A stretch of 37,345 nt of DNA from Blastocatellia bacterium (GTDB lineage: Bacteria; Acidobacteriota; Blastocatellia; Pyrinomonadales; Pyrinomonadaceae): positions 1-37,345 of the forward strand of contig DNNE01000083.1 in NCBI GenBank assembly GCA_003487805.1. Direction: 5' to 3'. Positions 26,467-33,975 of this stretch are shown here, piece by piece. The notes under the pieces are model-generated. The model saw only the letters and a program-made list of their open reading frames with translations. It was not told the DNA's origin and made no database searches. The position numbers and the translations under genes were made by a program. How positions within the stretch are numbered: the first letter of the stretch is position 1; every line of letters starts with the position of its first letter.

Positions 26467-26545
26467 GGGGCATTAGCCCGACCGTCAGGGAGGGCTCATC
26501 AAGTCGCGCATTTGGAACCCTCCCTGACGGTCGGGCCAGTGCCCC
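26467..26545. repeat. Long inverted repeat, GCCCGACCGTCAGGGAGGG family, second copy
   Basis: Arms 26467-26494 and 26518-26545 match at 26 of 28 positions in inverted order with a 23-bp centre. Core is shared with 13613-13685 and 33735-33850, while the outer bases (GGGGCA) differ, so the core is the mobile or conserved part. Confidence 0.88.
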
Positions 26546-26592
26546 ACTCTGCGATCAGCGGCAACGAACGTCCAACATATCAAAAATAAAAA

Positions 26593-26626
26593 GGCGATGC
26601 CGCTGACCGCAGTCAACGACATCGCC
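26593..26626 (-). terminator. Hairpin terminator after the 26661-27098 gene
   Basis: GGCGATG at 26593-26599 pairs with CATCGCC at 26620-26626, and in the minus-strand transcript the hairpin is followed by a run of T (TTTTTATTTTT). Confidence 0.75.
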
Positions 26627-26660
26627 ATGATTATTTTCGGACCGAGCGAGAGACGCTTAA

Positions 26661-27098
26661 CTAGAACGGAAACGGCCAGCGATTGTTGTATCGCCCATTG
26701 CCTCGACGATTACCGCCATAGCGTTGGTATCCGTCATTGTAACCGCGCAGGAAACCGTCACGATACGCCTGCTGGAATTGATACGAGTTGCCGTATCTTC
26801 CATAGCCGCCGTTGTCGCCGTGGCCGTTGCGGTAAAAGTGAGAACGTTGTGGATTGTAGTTCTGCCGTCGCTGGGCGTCGTTCGAGCCGGTGTACTGGCC
26901 ATCCTGATAACCCTGGTTCGCAGCGATTTGATATTCGTTGCCGTAACCTCCGCGATTATTACCTCGATCGCGACGATATGGGTCCTGGCCGTATGGCCAA
27001 TTCTGCGCGCTCGCCGTCGAAACCATTCCGATGCCTACGAGGAAGAACAGTGCCAACAAGATTCTCCCGGGTTTGCTTCTGAGATAGTGTGATTTCAT
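26661..27098 (-). CDS. Secreted YRxGFLRGY-family paralogue 1
   Basis: 145 residues from the ATG at 27098, which has AAAGGAGG before it; the longer frame upstream is rejected. Signal peptide (RILLALFFLVGIGMVSTASAQ), then an Arg/Gly/Tyr/Asn-rich mature chain. It carries the signature shared with 27422-28561 and 29620-30027: NQGYQDGQYTGSNDAQ, YNPQRSHFYR, and AYRDGFLRGYNDGY. The rest is low complexity (GNRRGNGRYNNR). Family function is unknown to me; the evenly spaced aromatic/Gly residues suggest an extended or repeat-like fold outside the cytoplasm. Basic and aromatic content could suit binding to polysaccharide, nucleic acid or cell surface, but that is a guess. Confidence 0.82.
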   Translation of the reverse strand: MKSHYLRSKPGRILLALFFLVGIGMVSTASAQNWPYGQDPYRRDRGNNRGGYGNEYQIAANQGYQDGQYTGSNDAQRRQNYNPQRSHFYRNGHGDNGGYGRYGNSYQFQQAYRDGFLRGYNDGYQRYGGNRRGNGRYNNRWPFPF

Positions 27099-27267
27099 AT
27101 ATCGAACCTCCTTTGCGCCGATTGGCAAACATCGTGCCGAATTCCTTGACTGCAGTTGAGAATAAAAGTTGTCCGCAGATTGCGACGTGCACCGCACCTC
27201 GCGGCACGATTTCGTGTGCGAAAAGCCGGAAATGCGACGCAGGTTTTCGTGGTCTTCGCAAGAAAAA

Positions 27268-27290
27268 GCCGCGACCGATTCGATCGCGGC
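27268..27290 (-). terminator. Hairpin terminator after the 27422-28561 gene
   Basis: GCCGCGA...TCGCGGC stem at 27268-27290; in the minus-strand transcript it is followed by five T (A-run at 27263-27267). Lies 130 bp past the stop codon, in a gap with no gene. Confidence 0.75.
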
Positions 27291-27421
27291 TAATTTGGAG
27301 TGCGGCGGCGGGGTCCGCGCGCGAGCAGCTCGCGTGGAGTGCCTTGACGCCGCTTTTCTTTAGAGCGAACCAAACACACTCGCATCAACGGATGGGTTGG
27401 TTCCAACTACACGCGCAGGTC

Positions 27422-28561
27422 TCACGGTCCGCGATGGAAGGCGCCGCCGGTGAAGTAACTCTGCCAATTGCGGAAGCCTTCATCGTAGCCACGCAAAAAC
27501 CCATCCCGATATGCCTGCTGGTAAATCGCGCGCTGTCCAAAGATCGAGTTGAAGCCGCCCACGGCGCTCCGGTAGAAGTGCGAACGTTCGGGATCATAAT
27601 TTTGGCCATGCCGCGCATCGTTCGCGCCGGTGCGTAACCCGTCCTCATAACCTTGATCGTAGCCGCTCAGACCGTGGGAGTAACCACCATAGTTCCCCGG
27701 ATCGTAAGCGAGCGTATAAAAGTCATAATCAGTTACGTCGTAGATTGGGTAACCGTTGCGGCGGTAGTAATCCCTCCCGTGCCGGCCATTGTGATCACGA
27801 TCGCGATACCGGTCGCGGTCACGATCCTTGTCCTTATCCTTGTCCCTGTCCCGGCCTCGGTCGCCCAAGCGATCTTTATCGCGCTCTCGATCGCGGCCCC
27901 GATCACCACCTCGGTCACCGCCGCGATCTTTGTCTTTGTCCCGATCCTTGTCTTTGCCCTTGTCGCCGCTCTTATCACCGCCGCGATCTTTATCTTTGTC
28001 CCGATCTTTATCTTTGCCCTTGTCGCCGCTCTTGTCGCCGCCGCGATCTTTGTCTTTACTTCGATCACGTCCGCTATCCGAAGTGCGAACGCCCCCGGAT
28101 GAACTATCGATGGCGCGATCTCTGCGGTTATCACTACCGTTGCCATCGGTGCTGCGGCGCACGGGTGTTGAACTATTATCGCCCGACGATCGGCGGTCAG
28201 ACCCGCGGTTGCCGCTGTCACTTCGATTTCCGCGACTTGAATCATCGCGGCGGGATTGGTCCCTGCGACCGCTATCGTTGTTGCGACTCCCACTGTCATT
28301 GTTGCGACTGCCGCTATCATTGCCGCGGCTACCGCTGTCATTGCTGGGACTTGGTTGGCTAGGGGTACTCGGCGCGGGCGCACTCGGCGGGGGAGCCGGC
28401 GGCGGCGAACTTGGTTGTACGCTCGGAGGGCTGGCAGGTTCAGGCCGGGTCATTTCCGGCTTAACATCCTGCGCTTTGGCAATCGCTGCCGACGCGCAGA
28501 TCAGCGCGGCGAAAGTCAGCGATAAAGTTCCCACCTTGATCTTCTGAAATTCGATTCTCAT
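27422..28561 (-). CDS. Secreted YRxGFLRGY-family paralogue 2 with long charged linker
   Basis: 379 residues with signal peptide (GTLSLTFAALICASAAIAKA). Residues ~35-70 are Pro/Ser-rich, ~70-150 are repeats of NDSGSR type, and ~150-245 are almost pure K/R/D/G dipeptides (KDKDRDKDKDR, with a 20-residue unit repeated). The folded part is the C-terminal ~110 residues: GYDQGYEDGLRTGANDAR, YDPERSHFYR and AYRDGFLRGYDEGF, the same signature as its two neighbours. So this paralogue has the common domain placed on a long disordered stalk. GGAGGAG precedes the ATG. Charged stalks of this type are often wall-spanning or protein- or nucleic-acid-binding; role here is unknown. Confidence 0.85.
   Translation of the reverse strand: MRIEFQKIKVGTLSLTFAALICASAAIAKAQDVKPEMTRPEPASPPSVQPSSPPPAPPPSAPAPSTPSQPSPSNDSGSRGNDSGSRNNDSGSRNNDSGRRDQSRRDDSSRGNRSDSGNRGSDRRSSGDNSSTPVRRSTDGNGSDNRRDRAIDSSSGGVRTSDSGRDRSKDKDRGGDKSGDKGKDKDRDKDKDRGGDKSGDKGKDKDRDKDKDRGGDRGGDRGRDRERDKDRLGDRGRDRDKDKDKDRDRDRYRDRDHNGRHGRDYYRRNGYPIYDVTDYDFYTLAYDPGNYGGYSHGLSGYDQGYEDGLRTGANDARHGQNYDPERSHFYRSAVGGFNSIFGQRAIYQQAYRDGFLRGYDEGFRNWQSYFTGGAFHRGP
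27911..28070 (-). repeat. 60-bp tandem repeat encoding KDKDR-rich stalk
   Basis: A unit of exactly 60 bp (CCGCGATCTTTGTCTTTGTC onward) starts at 27921, 27981 and 28041, about 2.5 copies nearly identical, giving a 20-residue repeat of GGDKSGDKGKDKDRDKDKDR. Probably prone to length change. Confidence 0.9.
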
Positions 28562-28636
28562 TTCTCTCTCCTCCTTCTTGAAGGACGTTGTGAACCCAAA
28601 GGGCGTTAACGGGGCGAGTCAAAGGTTGTGGAACGG

Positions 28637-28642
28637 ATTATA
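28637..28642 (-). promoter_or_regulatory. Probable -10 box (TATAAT) for paralogue 2
   Basis: A perfect TATAAT reads on the minus strand about 75 bp before the ATG at 28561. The -35 position (17 bp further) is poor (around TGTTCT), so activation by another factor, or an incidental match, is possible. Confidence 0.4.
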
Positions 28643-28752
28643 CGCCGATCAGTGCTTAATAGAACATTAACGCAACAACCCGATGGGGGTTATCCATTCG
28701 GTGCGCTTCGCGAAGTGGCGTCCGGCATCGCACCTTTGCCACGATCGACAAA

Positions 28753-29442
28753 CTATTTTTGCCACTGCGGATCCCGATCCAGGATGTTCGTTGTGCGATC
28801 AGTTACGCTCGCCGGCGCCTCGCGAACTGCCGCGGTGGTGAGTTCAGGATCGTAGCGGGAGGCGTTTGCCGGTTCGGGATCAATTCTCAGCCGGACCTGT
28901 TCCGGCGATTCGATCTCTTTTGGGGCCCGGGCTCTTATGCTCAGCCCCGCGATGATATGGCCCACGCCCGACAGCACCGGAACCAATCCGATTATCCAGA
29001 TCAGACGCACAACCGATTCAATATCAAACGGGACTTTGTTTATGACATCGGGATCCAGTTTCAGAACGATGCCGTGAGCAAGGAAATAAAGAAAGATCGA
29101 AAGACCAGTACCCCAGAAGAATTTGATCGTTCCCCTCGTAATGTGACGTTCGCGTCGTTCTTCGGCAGTTTTTTCTCTACGTATCCGCCGCTTGAAACGC
29201 TCTTTGGCCGCACTGCGCGTAATCTCTGCATTCATCTTTTCCATCGCGCGCGAAACCTCGTCGGTAACGTGGGCGATCTTGATGTTGCTCATGATCTCTT
29301 TGACCTTCGCCGGCACGCCGTCGGTCTTCGAGATCACGTCGCCCAGGCTCACAGCCTTGCCGACAACTTTTAGATTAGTGCCGCACGAACGGCAGTAATG
29401 TTGACCTTCGGCCGAATCGGTTCCGCATTGCGGACAGAACAT
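28753..29442 (-). CDS. Zinc-ribbon membrane protein
   Basis: 229 residues from the ATG at 29442. The longer frame upstream is rejected because the zinc ribbon normally stands at the N-terminus. Ribbon: C3-P-Q-C6 ... C17-R-S-C20-G. Then a helical region with many Lys/Arg/Glu (50-105, likely coiled coil: RSAAKERFKRRIRREKTAEE), two membrane helices (about 106-127 and 144-169) and an acidic, disordered C-terminus. Similar zinc_ribbon_2 proteins are frequent in Gram-negative soil bacteria with no known role. It lies between paralogues 2 and 3 of the YRxGFLRGY family and is co-directional with both. Confidence 0.85.
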   Translation of the reverse strand: MFCPQCGTDSAEGQHYCRSCGTNLKVVGKAVSLGDVISKTDGVPAKVKEIMSNIKIAHVTDEVSRAMEKMNAEITRSAAKERFKRRIRREKTAEERRERHITRGTIKFFWGTGLSIFLYFLAHGIVLKLDPDVINKVPFDIESVVRLIWIIGLVPVLSGVGHIIAGLSIRARAPKEIESPEQVRLRIDPEPANASRYDPELTTAAVREAPASVTDRTTNILDRDPQWQK

Positions 29443-29544
29443 GATGCCGTAACCTCGCTGATCTATTATTGTTTGGTTCCCGTTGAGAGCAAAGCCAAAC
29501 CGAATTACGGTTTTTCGCCGCCGGTTGTTTCGCCAAAAACAAAA

Positions 29545-29566
29545 TGCCGCGAGTTTCCTCGCGGCA
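29545..29566 (-). terminator. Hairpin terminator after the 29620-30027 gene
   Basis: Perfect 9-bp stem TGCCGCGAG/CTCGCGGCA with loop TTTC; minus-strand transcript continues with TTTTGTTTTT. It lies 54 bp past the stop codon of paralogue 3 and upstream of the zinc-ribbon gene. Confidence 0.85.
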
Positions 29567-29619
29567 CCCTTGTTCTGTTTAGGAGGCGGGCCAACGCCCG
29601 CCATCATCGACCATCACGC

Positions 29620-30027
29620 TTATGACCTAAACCCGTCGCTGTACCCTCTCAAGAAACCCGAACGGTAAACCTCTCCGAAGTTCCCGTAACCGGCTTCCTG
29701 GTAGTAGTGCGACCGTTGTGGATTAAAGGTCTTGCGATCCTTCGCATCATGGCTACCCGTCCTCATGCCATCTTCGTGTCCCTGATTGAAAGCCGCGTCG
29801 GAGCTATTGAACACGTAGTGTCCGTAGCGGCTGTAGTAATCAAAGTACGGATCGTAGCCCCAACCCCACGGCCGGTAACCAAACCACGGGCGATAGACGG
29901 GCTGGCGCACAATGATCACTCGACGCTGTGCCTGTGCGGTCGTGCCCGAAAAGAGCGCGATGACACCGGGGAGAACAAGCAACGTCAAAACTAATGATCC
30001 CAACTTACGTAAGTATTTCCCTCTCAT
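29620..30027 (-). CDS. Secreted YRxGFLRGY-family paralogue 3
   Basis: 135 residues from the ATG at 30027 (AAGGAGGG before it); the longer upstream frame is not favoured. Signal peptide (LGSLVLTLLVLPGVIALFSG), then a Tyr/Trp/Gly/Pro-rich stretch (YRPWFGYRPWGWGYDPYFDY) and the family signature FNQGHEDGMRTGSHDAK, FNPQRSHYYQ, YRSGFLRGYSDGF at the very C-terminus. The aromatic-rich segment differs from those in paralogues 1 and 2, showing that the signature is the constant part and the N-terminal section is variable. Confidence 0.82.
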   Translation of the reverse strand: MRGKYLRKLGSLVLTLLVLPGVIALFSGTTAQAQRRVIIVRQPVYRPWFGYRPWGWGYDPYFDYYSRYGHYVFNSSDAAFNQGHEDGMRTGSHDAKDRKTFNPQRSHYYQEAGYGNFGEVYRSGFLRGYSDGFRS

Positions 30028-30140
30028 GATATGAACCCTCCTTGTTCCGTGTTTGTTAGACGCAAAACGAACGCCGTGGGTTGAAGATAGCGGATAGAGA
30101 ACTGATGCCAATCACTTTGCGATCAAGTTGCAAAGAAAAA

Positions 30141-30162
30141 GCCGCGACCTTATGGCCGCGGC
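30141..30162 (-). terminator. Hairpin terminator after the glycine-zipper gene
   Basis: GCCGCGACC/GGCCGCGGC stem with loop TTAT (one bulge), then TTTTTC in the minus-strand transcript. Similar stem sequence (GCCGCGA) to the terminators at 27268 and 29545. Confidence 0.75.
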
Positions 30163-30203
30163 AACTTAGCTCTTTGCTCTTTGCTCTTCGCTCTTCGCGC
30201 GCA

Positions 30204-30509
30204 CTAGTACCGGCGATAGTGACGATGGCGCTTGCGAATCTTGTAGGTGTAAAGCGCGCCACTGCCCGCGCCGGCGAGCGATCCAATCGCTGCGCCTTTC
30301 TTACCCGCCGCCAAGCCGCCAATTGCCGCGCCTCCGAGGGTGGTTCCGGCGACTGTTAACTTGTCACGATGCTTCTGCCAGAATGTCCTGCGGTGACGGT
30401 GATAACGCGAGCGTACCGTTGTCTGCGCAAAGGTGTTCGACGTCGGCGCGAACGTGAATGCTCCGAATATCAGTACACTCAATAACAGAATTGATAGGAC
30501 TCTTTTCAT
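30204..30509 (-). CDS. Small glycine-zipper exported protein
   Basis: 101 residues from the ATG at 30509 (GGAGGAGA before it). Signal peptide (KRVLSILLLSVLIFGAFTF), a basic segment (RSRYHRHRRTFWQKHRD), a glycine-zipper helical region (GGAAIGGLAAGKKGAAIGSL) and a basic Tyr/His tail (KRHRHYRRY). Glycine-zipper proteins of this size often insert into or associate with the outer membrane; no specific role can be given. It is the furthest upstream co-directional gene of the YRxGFLRGY block. Confidence 0.82.
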   Translation of the reverse strand: MKRVLSILLLSVLIFGAFTFAPTSNTFAQTTVRSRYHRHRRTFWQKHRDKLTVAGTTLGGAAIGGLAAGKKGAAIGSLAGAGSGALYTYKIRKRHRHYRRY

Positions 30510-30751
30510 ACTCTCCTCCGTTCTAAATCGGGCCAAAACCCGCTTGATTTCATACCGTTCACGCCTGCTTTCGCGGGAGAGTCGGCGCAATATAAATATG
30601 AAGTGCATCCGTTGTGCCAGTGAATCCTTCCTGATTAACGTCGCCCGCTTTTAGCAGATAACGGAATCAATCTTTGAGCGGGTGTACGGGGATAATCAGC
30701 GGTGGTTGCTCAATCAAGTGATCACAAAGAGCGTGTTAGAATCGCGCCGAA

Positions 30752-31579
30752 ATGGCGAGGACCCCAGCAAAACCTGATTCGACGGTCGCGCGAAATGGCG
30801 AAGTACTTCCGCCTCCACTCAAATGGGCCGGCGGTAAGCGTTGGCAACTTCCTCATTTAAGAAAATATTGGGAGCGCGAAAGTCATCGGCGGCTCGTGGA
30901 ACCTTTTTGCGGCGGTCTGGCGGTCGCGCTCGGTCTCAAGCCTGACCGCGCGTTACTCAACGACGTCAATCCTCATCTTTTTAATTTTTATTGCTGGGTG
31001 CAGCGCGGACTAAGGATTACGATCGATTTGAAGTACGACGCAGCGATCTTTTATCGCCATCGTTCACGCTTCAACGAACTGCTGCACAAAGGAACGCCGA
31101 CGACCAAAGAGGCAGCTTCGCTCTTCTATTATCTAAATCGCACCGCCTACAACGGCCTGTGCCGTTTCAATAGCAGCGGCGAATTCAATGTGCCGTTTGG
31201 AAAGTACCGCACGATCAACTACAAGCGCGACTTCACCGCTTACAAGTCCGCGTTCGCGAATTGGCAGTTTTCCAACCTGCGATTCGACCGCCTGAGGCTG
31301 AGGTCCGATGATTTTGTTTACGCTGATCCGCCCTATGACGTCGAGTTCACTCAGTATTCACAGGGTGGTTTTGGCTGGGAGGATCAAGTTCGCACCGCTG
31401 AGTTGCTCGCGAAACATTCTGGCCCGGTAGTCCTCTCAAACCAGGCCACACCTCGGATCATCAAACTGTACCGGGAGCTCGGTTACAAACTCCTCAAATT
31501 AGACGCGCCCCGCCGAATCAGTTGCACCGGCGATCGGAGTCACGCAAAAGAAGTTTTGGCGTTGCGCAACCTGGATTGA
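30752..31579 (+). CDS. Dam-type (D12 class) adenine-N6 DNA methyltransferase
   Basis: 275 residues, complete for the class. SAM-binding PLKWAGGK at 22-29 and EPFCGG at 50-55, the acidic NDVN at 70-73, and catalytic DPPY at 192-195 are all present in Dam order, with the Dam helix region (LFYYLNRTAYNGLCRFNSSGEFNVPFGKY) between. Methylates adenine in DNA; GATC is the usual site for Dam relatives but cannot be read from the sequence. No restriction endonuclease or specificity gene is adjacent, so this is an orphan methylase, perhaps for mismatch repair or regulation, or a phage relic. Confidence 0.92.
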   Translation: MARTPAKPDSTVARNGEVLPPPLKWAGGKRWQLPHLRKYWERESHRRLVEPFCGGLAVALGLKPDRALLNDVNPHLFNFYCWVQRGLRITIDLKYDAAIFYRHRSRFNELLHKGTPTTKEAASLFYYLNRTAYNGLCRFNSSGEFNVPFGKYRTINYKRDFTAYKSAFANWQFSNLRFDRLRLRSDDFVYADPPYDVEFTQYSQGGFGWEDQVRTAELLAKHSGPVVLSNQATPRIIKLYRELGYKLLKLDAPRRISCTGDRSHAKEVLALRNLD

Positions 31580-31581
31580 TT

Positions 31582-31690
31582 GTGCAGCCTGAAAGCCTGC
31601 CGGATAGTAGCGGGTGGTTGGAGCGAAGCGTAAACCACCGGATTCGATCGAAAAGAGTATTCGCACTCTGAAGGGGTGCAGTAAGGCTCT
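31582..31690. repeat. Dispersed hairpin element, GGTGGTTGGAGCGAAGCG type
   Basis: A row of small hairpins: GCAGCCTGAAAGCCTGC, then GGTGGTT...AACCACC around GGAGCGAAGCGTA, then GCACTCTGAAGGGGTGC. A closely related copy lies at 33735-33850 with a GAAGCCCGACCGT core nested in place of GATTCGATCGAAAAG. It fills most of the gap after the methylase gene. Confidence 0.85.
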
Positions 31691-31874
31691 GGAAATCTCT
31701 TTCAACTGTCAGTCATTCACTGCGTCAAATCCTTCCTCTCGAGTGACGCCCATCACGCACAAAGCTCACTTGTCGAGCAAAGCTATCAATTGGAGCGCTG
31801 GCATTGCCGTTGCAATTGGAACCTGCGAACATCAGCGTCAACATCAACCTTTCGACATCTAAATTGGAGACCAA

Positions 31875-32252
31875 ATGAAAAGAATTTCGTGCTTACTATC
31901 TTTGTTATTACTGCTGACGCCGCTCACCCAGGCCTGGGCGGGCCAGAAGACCAGCGACCTCGAACACGTAAAACGGAACGTGGCGAAACTTGGCGTGGGA
32001 TCGAAAGCGCGCGCCACGATTACACTGAACAATGGGACGAAGGTGAAGGGTTATGTCTATAGCGCCGGCGATGAAGAGTTCGTCATGCGTGATCGCAAGA
32101 CCGACGCCGCCACGACCGTCCGTTATGCCGATGTTAAGAACGTCGATGACAATCGCGGGCATCGCAACGCGATGCTGGCAGTGATCTTCGTAGCGGTTGG
32201 AGCGGCAGTTGTACTCGCAGCCGTCTTCGGCGCAATTGCCCGCAATGAATGA
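31875..32252 (+). CDS. Small exported or membrane protein, Sm-like middle (unknown)
   Basis: 125 residues. Signal peptide (ISCLLSLLLLLTPLTQAWAG), a basic beta-rich middle (SKARATITLNNGTKVKGYVY, then MRDRKTDAATTVRYADVKNV) whose order of strands resembles a small beta-barrel such as an Sm/LSm fold, and a C-terminal hydrophobic helix (AMLAVIFVAVGAAVVLAAVF). GGAG precedes the ATG. The resemblance is only by pattern. Role unknown. Confidence 0.7.
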   Translation: MKRISCLLSLLLLLTPLTQAWAGQKTSDLEHVKRNVAKLGVGSKARATITLNNGTKVKGYVYSAGDEEFVMRDRKTDAATTVRYADVKNVDDNRGHRNAMLAVIFVAVGAAVVLAAVFGAIARNE

Positions 32253-32283
32253 TGTTGAGCGCGTAATAGTTCGTGTTCATTAA

Positions 32284-32343
32284 CGGTCCCTTTTGTGCGA
32301 TTTCGTGGTTATTAACCAAAGACCGAACCACGAAATCGCACGA
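32284..32343. repeat. Inverted repeat, CCACGAAATCGCACGAA family, copy 3
   Basis: CCCTTTTGTGCGATTTCGTGGTT pairs with AACCACGAAATCGCACGAAGG around the loop ATTAACCAAAGACCG. Related to 20192 and 22908. Between convergent genes, so could also terminate transcription. Confidence 0.8.
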
Positions 32344-32367
32344 AGGTAATGAACTCACCCGACCGAG

Positions 32368-32799
32368 CTAACCACCCACGAACTTCGCATTCAATTTGAT
32401 ATCGACTCCCGCCAGCGCCTGCGATACCGGACAATTCTTCTTGGCCGTTTCCGCATGTTCCAGGAACGTCTTCTCATCAATGCCGGGCACTTCGCCTTCA
32501 GTGTTGAGTTCAATCGTGGTGATCTTGAATCCTTCGCCCACCTTCTCAAGACTCACACTGGCGTTGGTGCTGATGCGCGTGGGATTGTGACCCGCCTTCG
32601 TTAGTCCCGCTGCCAGCGCCATCGAGAAACAACCGGCGTGCGCCGCGCCGATCAACTCTTCCGGATTCGTGCCAACACCTTCCTCAAACCTGGAAGCGAA
32701 AGAGTAATTACCTTCAAAGGCGCCGCTGCCTAATTTGACCGTGCCCGATCCCTCTCTGAGCGTACCTTCCCAAACTGCACTCGCTGTTCGTTTCGCCAT
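32368..32799 (-). CDS. osmC: OsmC family peroxiredoxin
   Basis: 143 residues, standard OsmC length. The two redox cysteines are present: C57 in GAAHAGCFSMAL and C123 in AKKNCPVSQAL, with the opening KRTASAVWEGTLREG and G.GTNPEELI typical of the osmotically inducible OsmC branch. Acts on organic hydroperoxides with the peroxidatic C57. AAAGGAGGA precedes the ATG. It lies 14 bp after the 96-aa gene, in one operon with it. Confidence 0.93.
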   Translation of the reverse strand: MAKRTASAVWEGTLREGSGTVKLGSGAFEGNYSFASRFEEGVGTNPEELIGAAHAGCFSMALAAGLTKAGHNPTRISTNASVSLEKVGEGFKITTIELNTEGEVPGIDEKTFLEHAETAKKNCPVSQALAGVDIKLNAKFVGG

Positions 32800-32813
32800 A
32801 AGTTTTCCTCCTT

Positions 32814-33104
32814 TTATCCTGCTACCGCTCCGGCGAAACTGAGGTTGCCCTCAAACGCCACGTCGCCACCTTTGAAAAATGCCACGATTTGTCCCGGCAA
32901 ACGCGCGGGTTCGCAGTCGCCTTCAAAAACAAAGTTCGCTTCCGCGCGGCTTGAGACGAACTGCACGCCGGCCTCCTGGAAAGTGTCTTCGAGGTGCTGC
33001 TTGTAATGCGGATCGACTCCGTCCGCGTTAATGAATACGCGTAAGTTACCACCGCCAAACTCAGCGATCTTCTTTACCAGGGTCGCTTTATATTTCTCTC
33101 CCAT
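32814..33104 (-). CDS. Conserved hypothetical protein, 96 aa, upstream of osmC
   Basis: Small acidic soluble protein (MGEKYKATLVKKIAEFGG; HYKQHLEDTFQEAGVQF; ending AFEGNLSFAGAVAG). GGAGGAA before the ATG. No cysteine-pair, metal or membrane motif beyond one cysteine (DCEPARLPGQ). Its stop is 14 bp before the osmC start, so both belong to one transcript; a link to peroxide or osmotic stress is therefore likely but unproven. Confidence 0.75.
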   Translation of the reverse strand: MGEKYKATLVKKIAEFGGGNLRVFINADGVDPHYKQHLEDTFQEAGVQFVSSRAEANFVFEGDCEPARLPGQIVAFFKGGDVAFEGNLSFAGAVAG

Positions 33105-33342
33105 TGTTCCTCCAACAATAAAAAACTAGCGTAACCGAATTTGATTTCACCGTTCGTACTTAGAACCATGATCGCGATTTGCTCGCGCCAGTCAAGTAGT
33201 CACGCCAAGCAGTCACGCGCTGTCCGTGTTATACTCAATCACAAGGACGGCCAAGACATCACCATCATCAAATTCACGATCCGTTTTGACGCTCCTTCAG
33301 CTACTAATTGAAGCGAACGCCTAAGGCGGAAAGTGAGCAGAA

Positions 33343-33723
33343 ATGTCTATCAAAAAACCGAGACCCTTTACTTACCAATTTCTTGACGAAGGCCCAAGCC
33401 TCCTGCTGGAATTGACTAACGCAACCCAGCAGACACTCAAGCGCGTCGAGATTCTGACTATTTTTCTGAAGAATGAGGAAACTACGGTCGCCGGCCCGGC
33501 GCAGGTTCACATTCGTTTTGACAGTGTCGAGCGCATCCTGCCGGCAGAGAAGTCAGTCTTTTCACATACGACTTTGATTAACGGACAAGTTACCAAAGAC
33601 GATCGCCAGCAGTTGTCACGGCTGCAAGGCGTCGAAGGTGCGCCTAATCCTTACATTCTGGATATTTCCTGGCAGGACACCGAAGGCCGAACCCGCTTTC
33701 AACGCATCCCCGTCGGACATTAA
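33343..33723 (+). CDS. Conserved hypothetical protein, 126 aa
   Basis: Soluble protein without signal; beta-rich (LLLELTNATQQTLKRVEILT, HIRFDSVERILPAEKSVFSH, NPYILDISWQDTEGRTRFQR), which looks like an immunoglobulin or beta-sandwich domain. GGAAAGTGAG precedes the ATG. Stands alone between repeat sequence and the RRM gene. I cannot name its family. Confidence 0.7.
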   Translation: MSIKKPRPFTYQFLDEGPSLLLELTNATQQTLKRVEILTIFLKNEETTVAGPAQVHIRFDSVERILPAEKSVFSHTTLINGQVTKDDRQQLSRLQGVEGAPNPYILDISWQDTEGRTRFQRIPVGH

Positions 33724-33734
33724 GTGGTAAGCCC

Positions 33735-33850
33735 GCGCGCAGCCTGAAAGGCTGCCAGATAGTAGCCGGTGGTTGAAGCGAAGCGTAAACCACCGCGTGT
33801 CAGAAGCCCGACCGTGAGGGAGGGCGCGCACCCTGAAGCGGTGCAAGATA
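33735..33850. repeat. Dispersed hairpin element with nested GAAGCCCGACCGT core
   Basis: Same module as 31582-31690 (GCAGCCTGAAAGGCTGC, GGTGGTTGAAGCGAAGCG, CACCCTGAAGCGGTGC), with the GTGTCAGAAGCCCGACCGTG core of the 13613/26467 family lying inside. This suggests one repeat family inserted in, or recombined with, another. Confidence 0.85.
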
Positions 33851-33912
33851 CCCCGTTTCTCGATGATTCTCATTCCGGTCTTCGCTCTTTTCCAAACCCT
33901 ACAGATAGAGAT

Positions 33913-33950
33913 AAAAAAAAAGCCCCCGGCGAATAAATCCGCCAGAGGCC
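33913..33950 (-). terminator. Strong intrinsic terminator of the RRM gene
   Basis: Hairpin GCCTCTGGCGG/CCGGGGGC on the minus strand (33922-33950), then nine T (A-run at 33913-33921). Ends 26 bp past the stop codon. Confidence 0.9.
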
Positions 33951-33975
33951 TTAGGTGAGAAGCGTTAAGCGCTAA

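Noticed and set aside
26724..27092. 122-aa plus-strand ORF
   Set aside because: Antisense of secreted paralogue 1.
27828..28547. 239-aa plus-strand Ser/Arg/Leu/Pro ORF
   Set aside because: Antisense of the low-complexity stalk of paralogue 2; open only because of composition.
31614..31862. 82-aa plus-strand ORF
   Set aside because: First third is the dispersed GGTGGTT element; remainder has no recognisable pattern.
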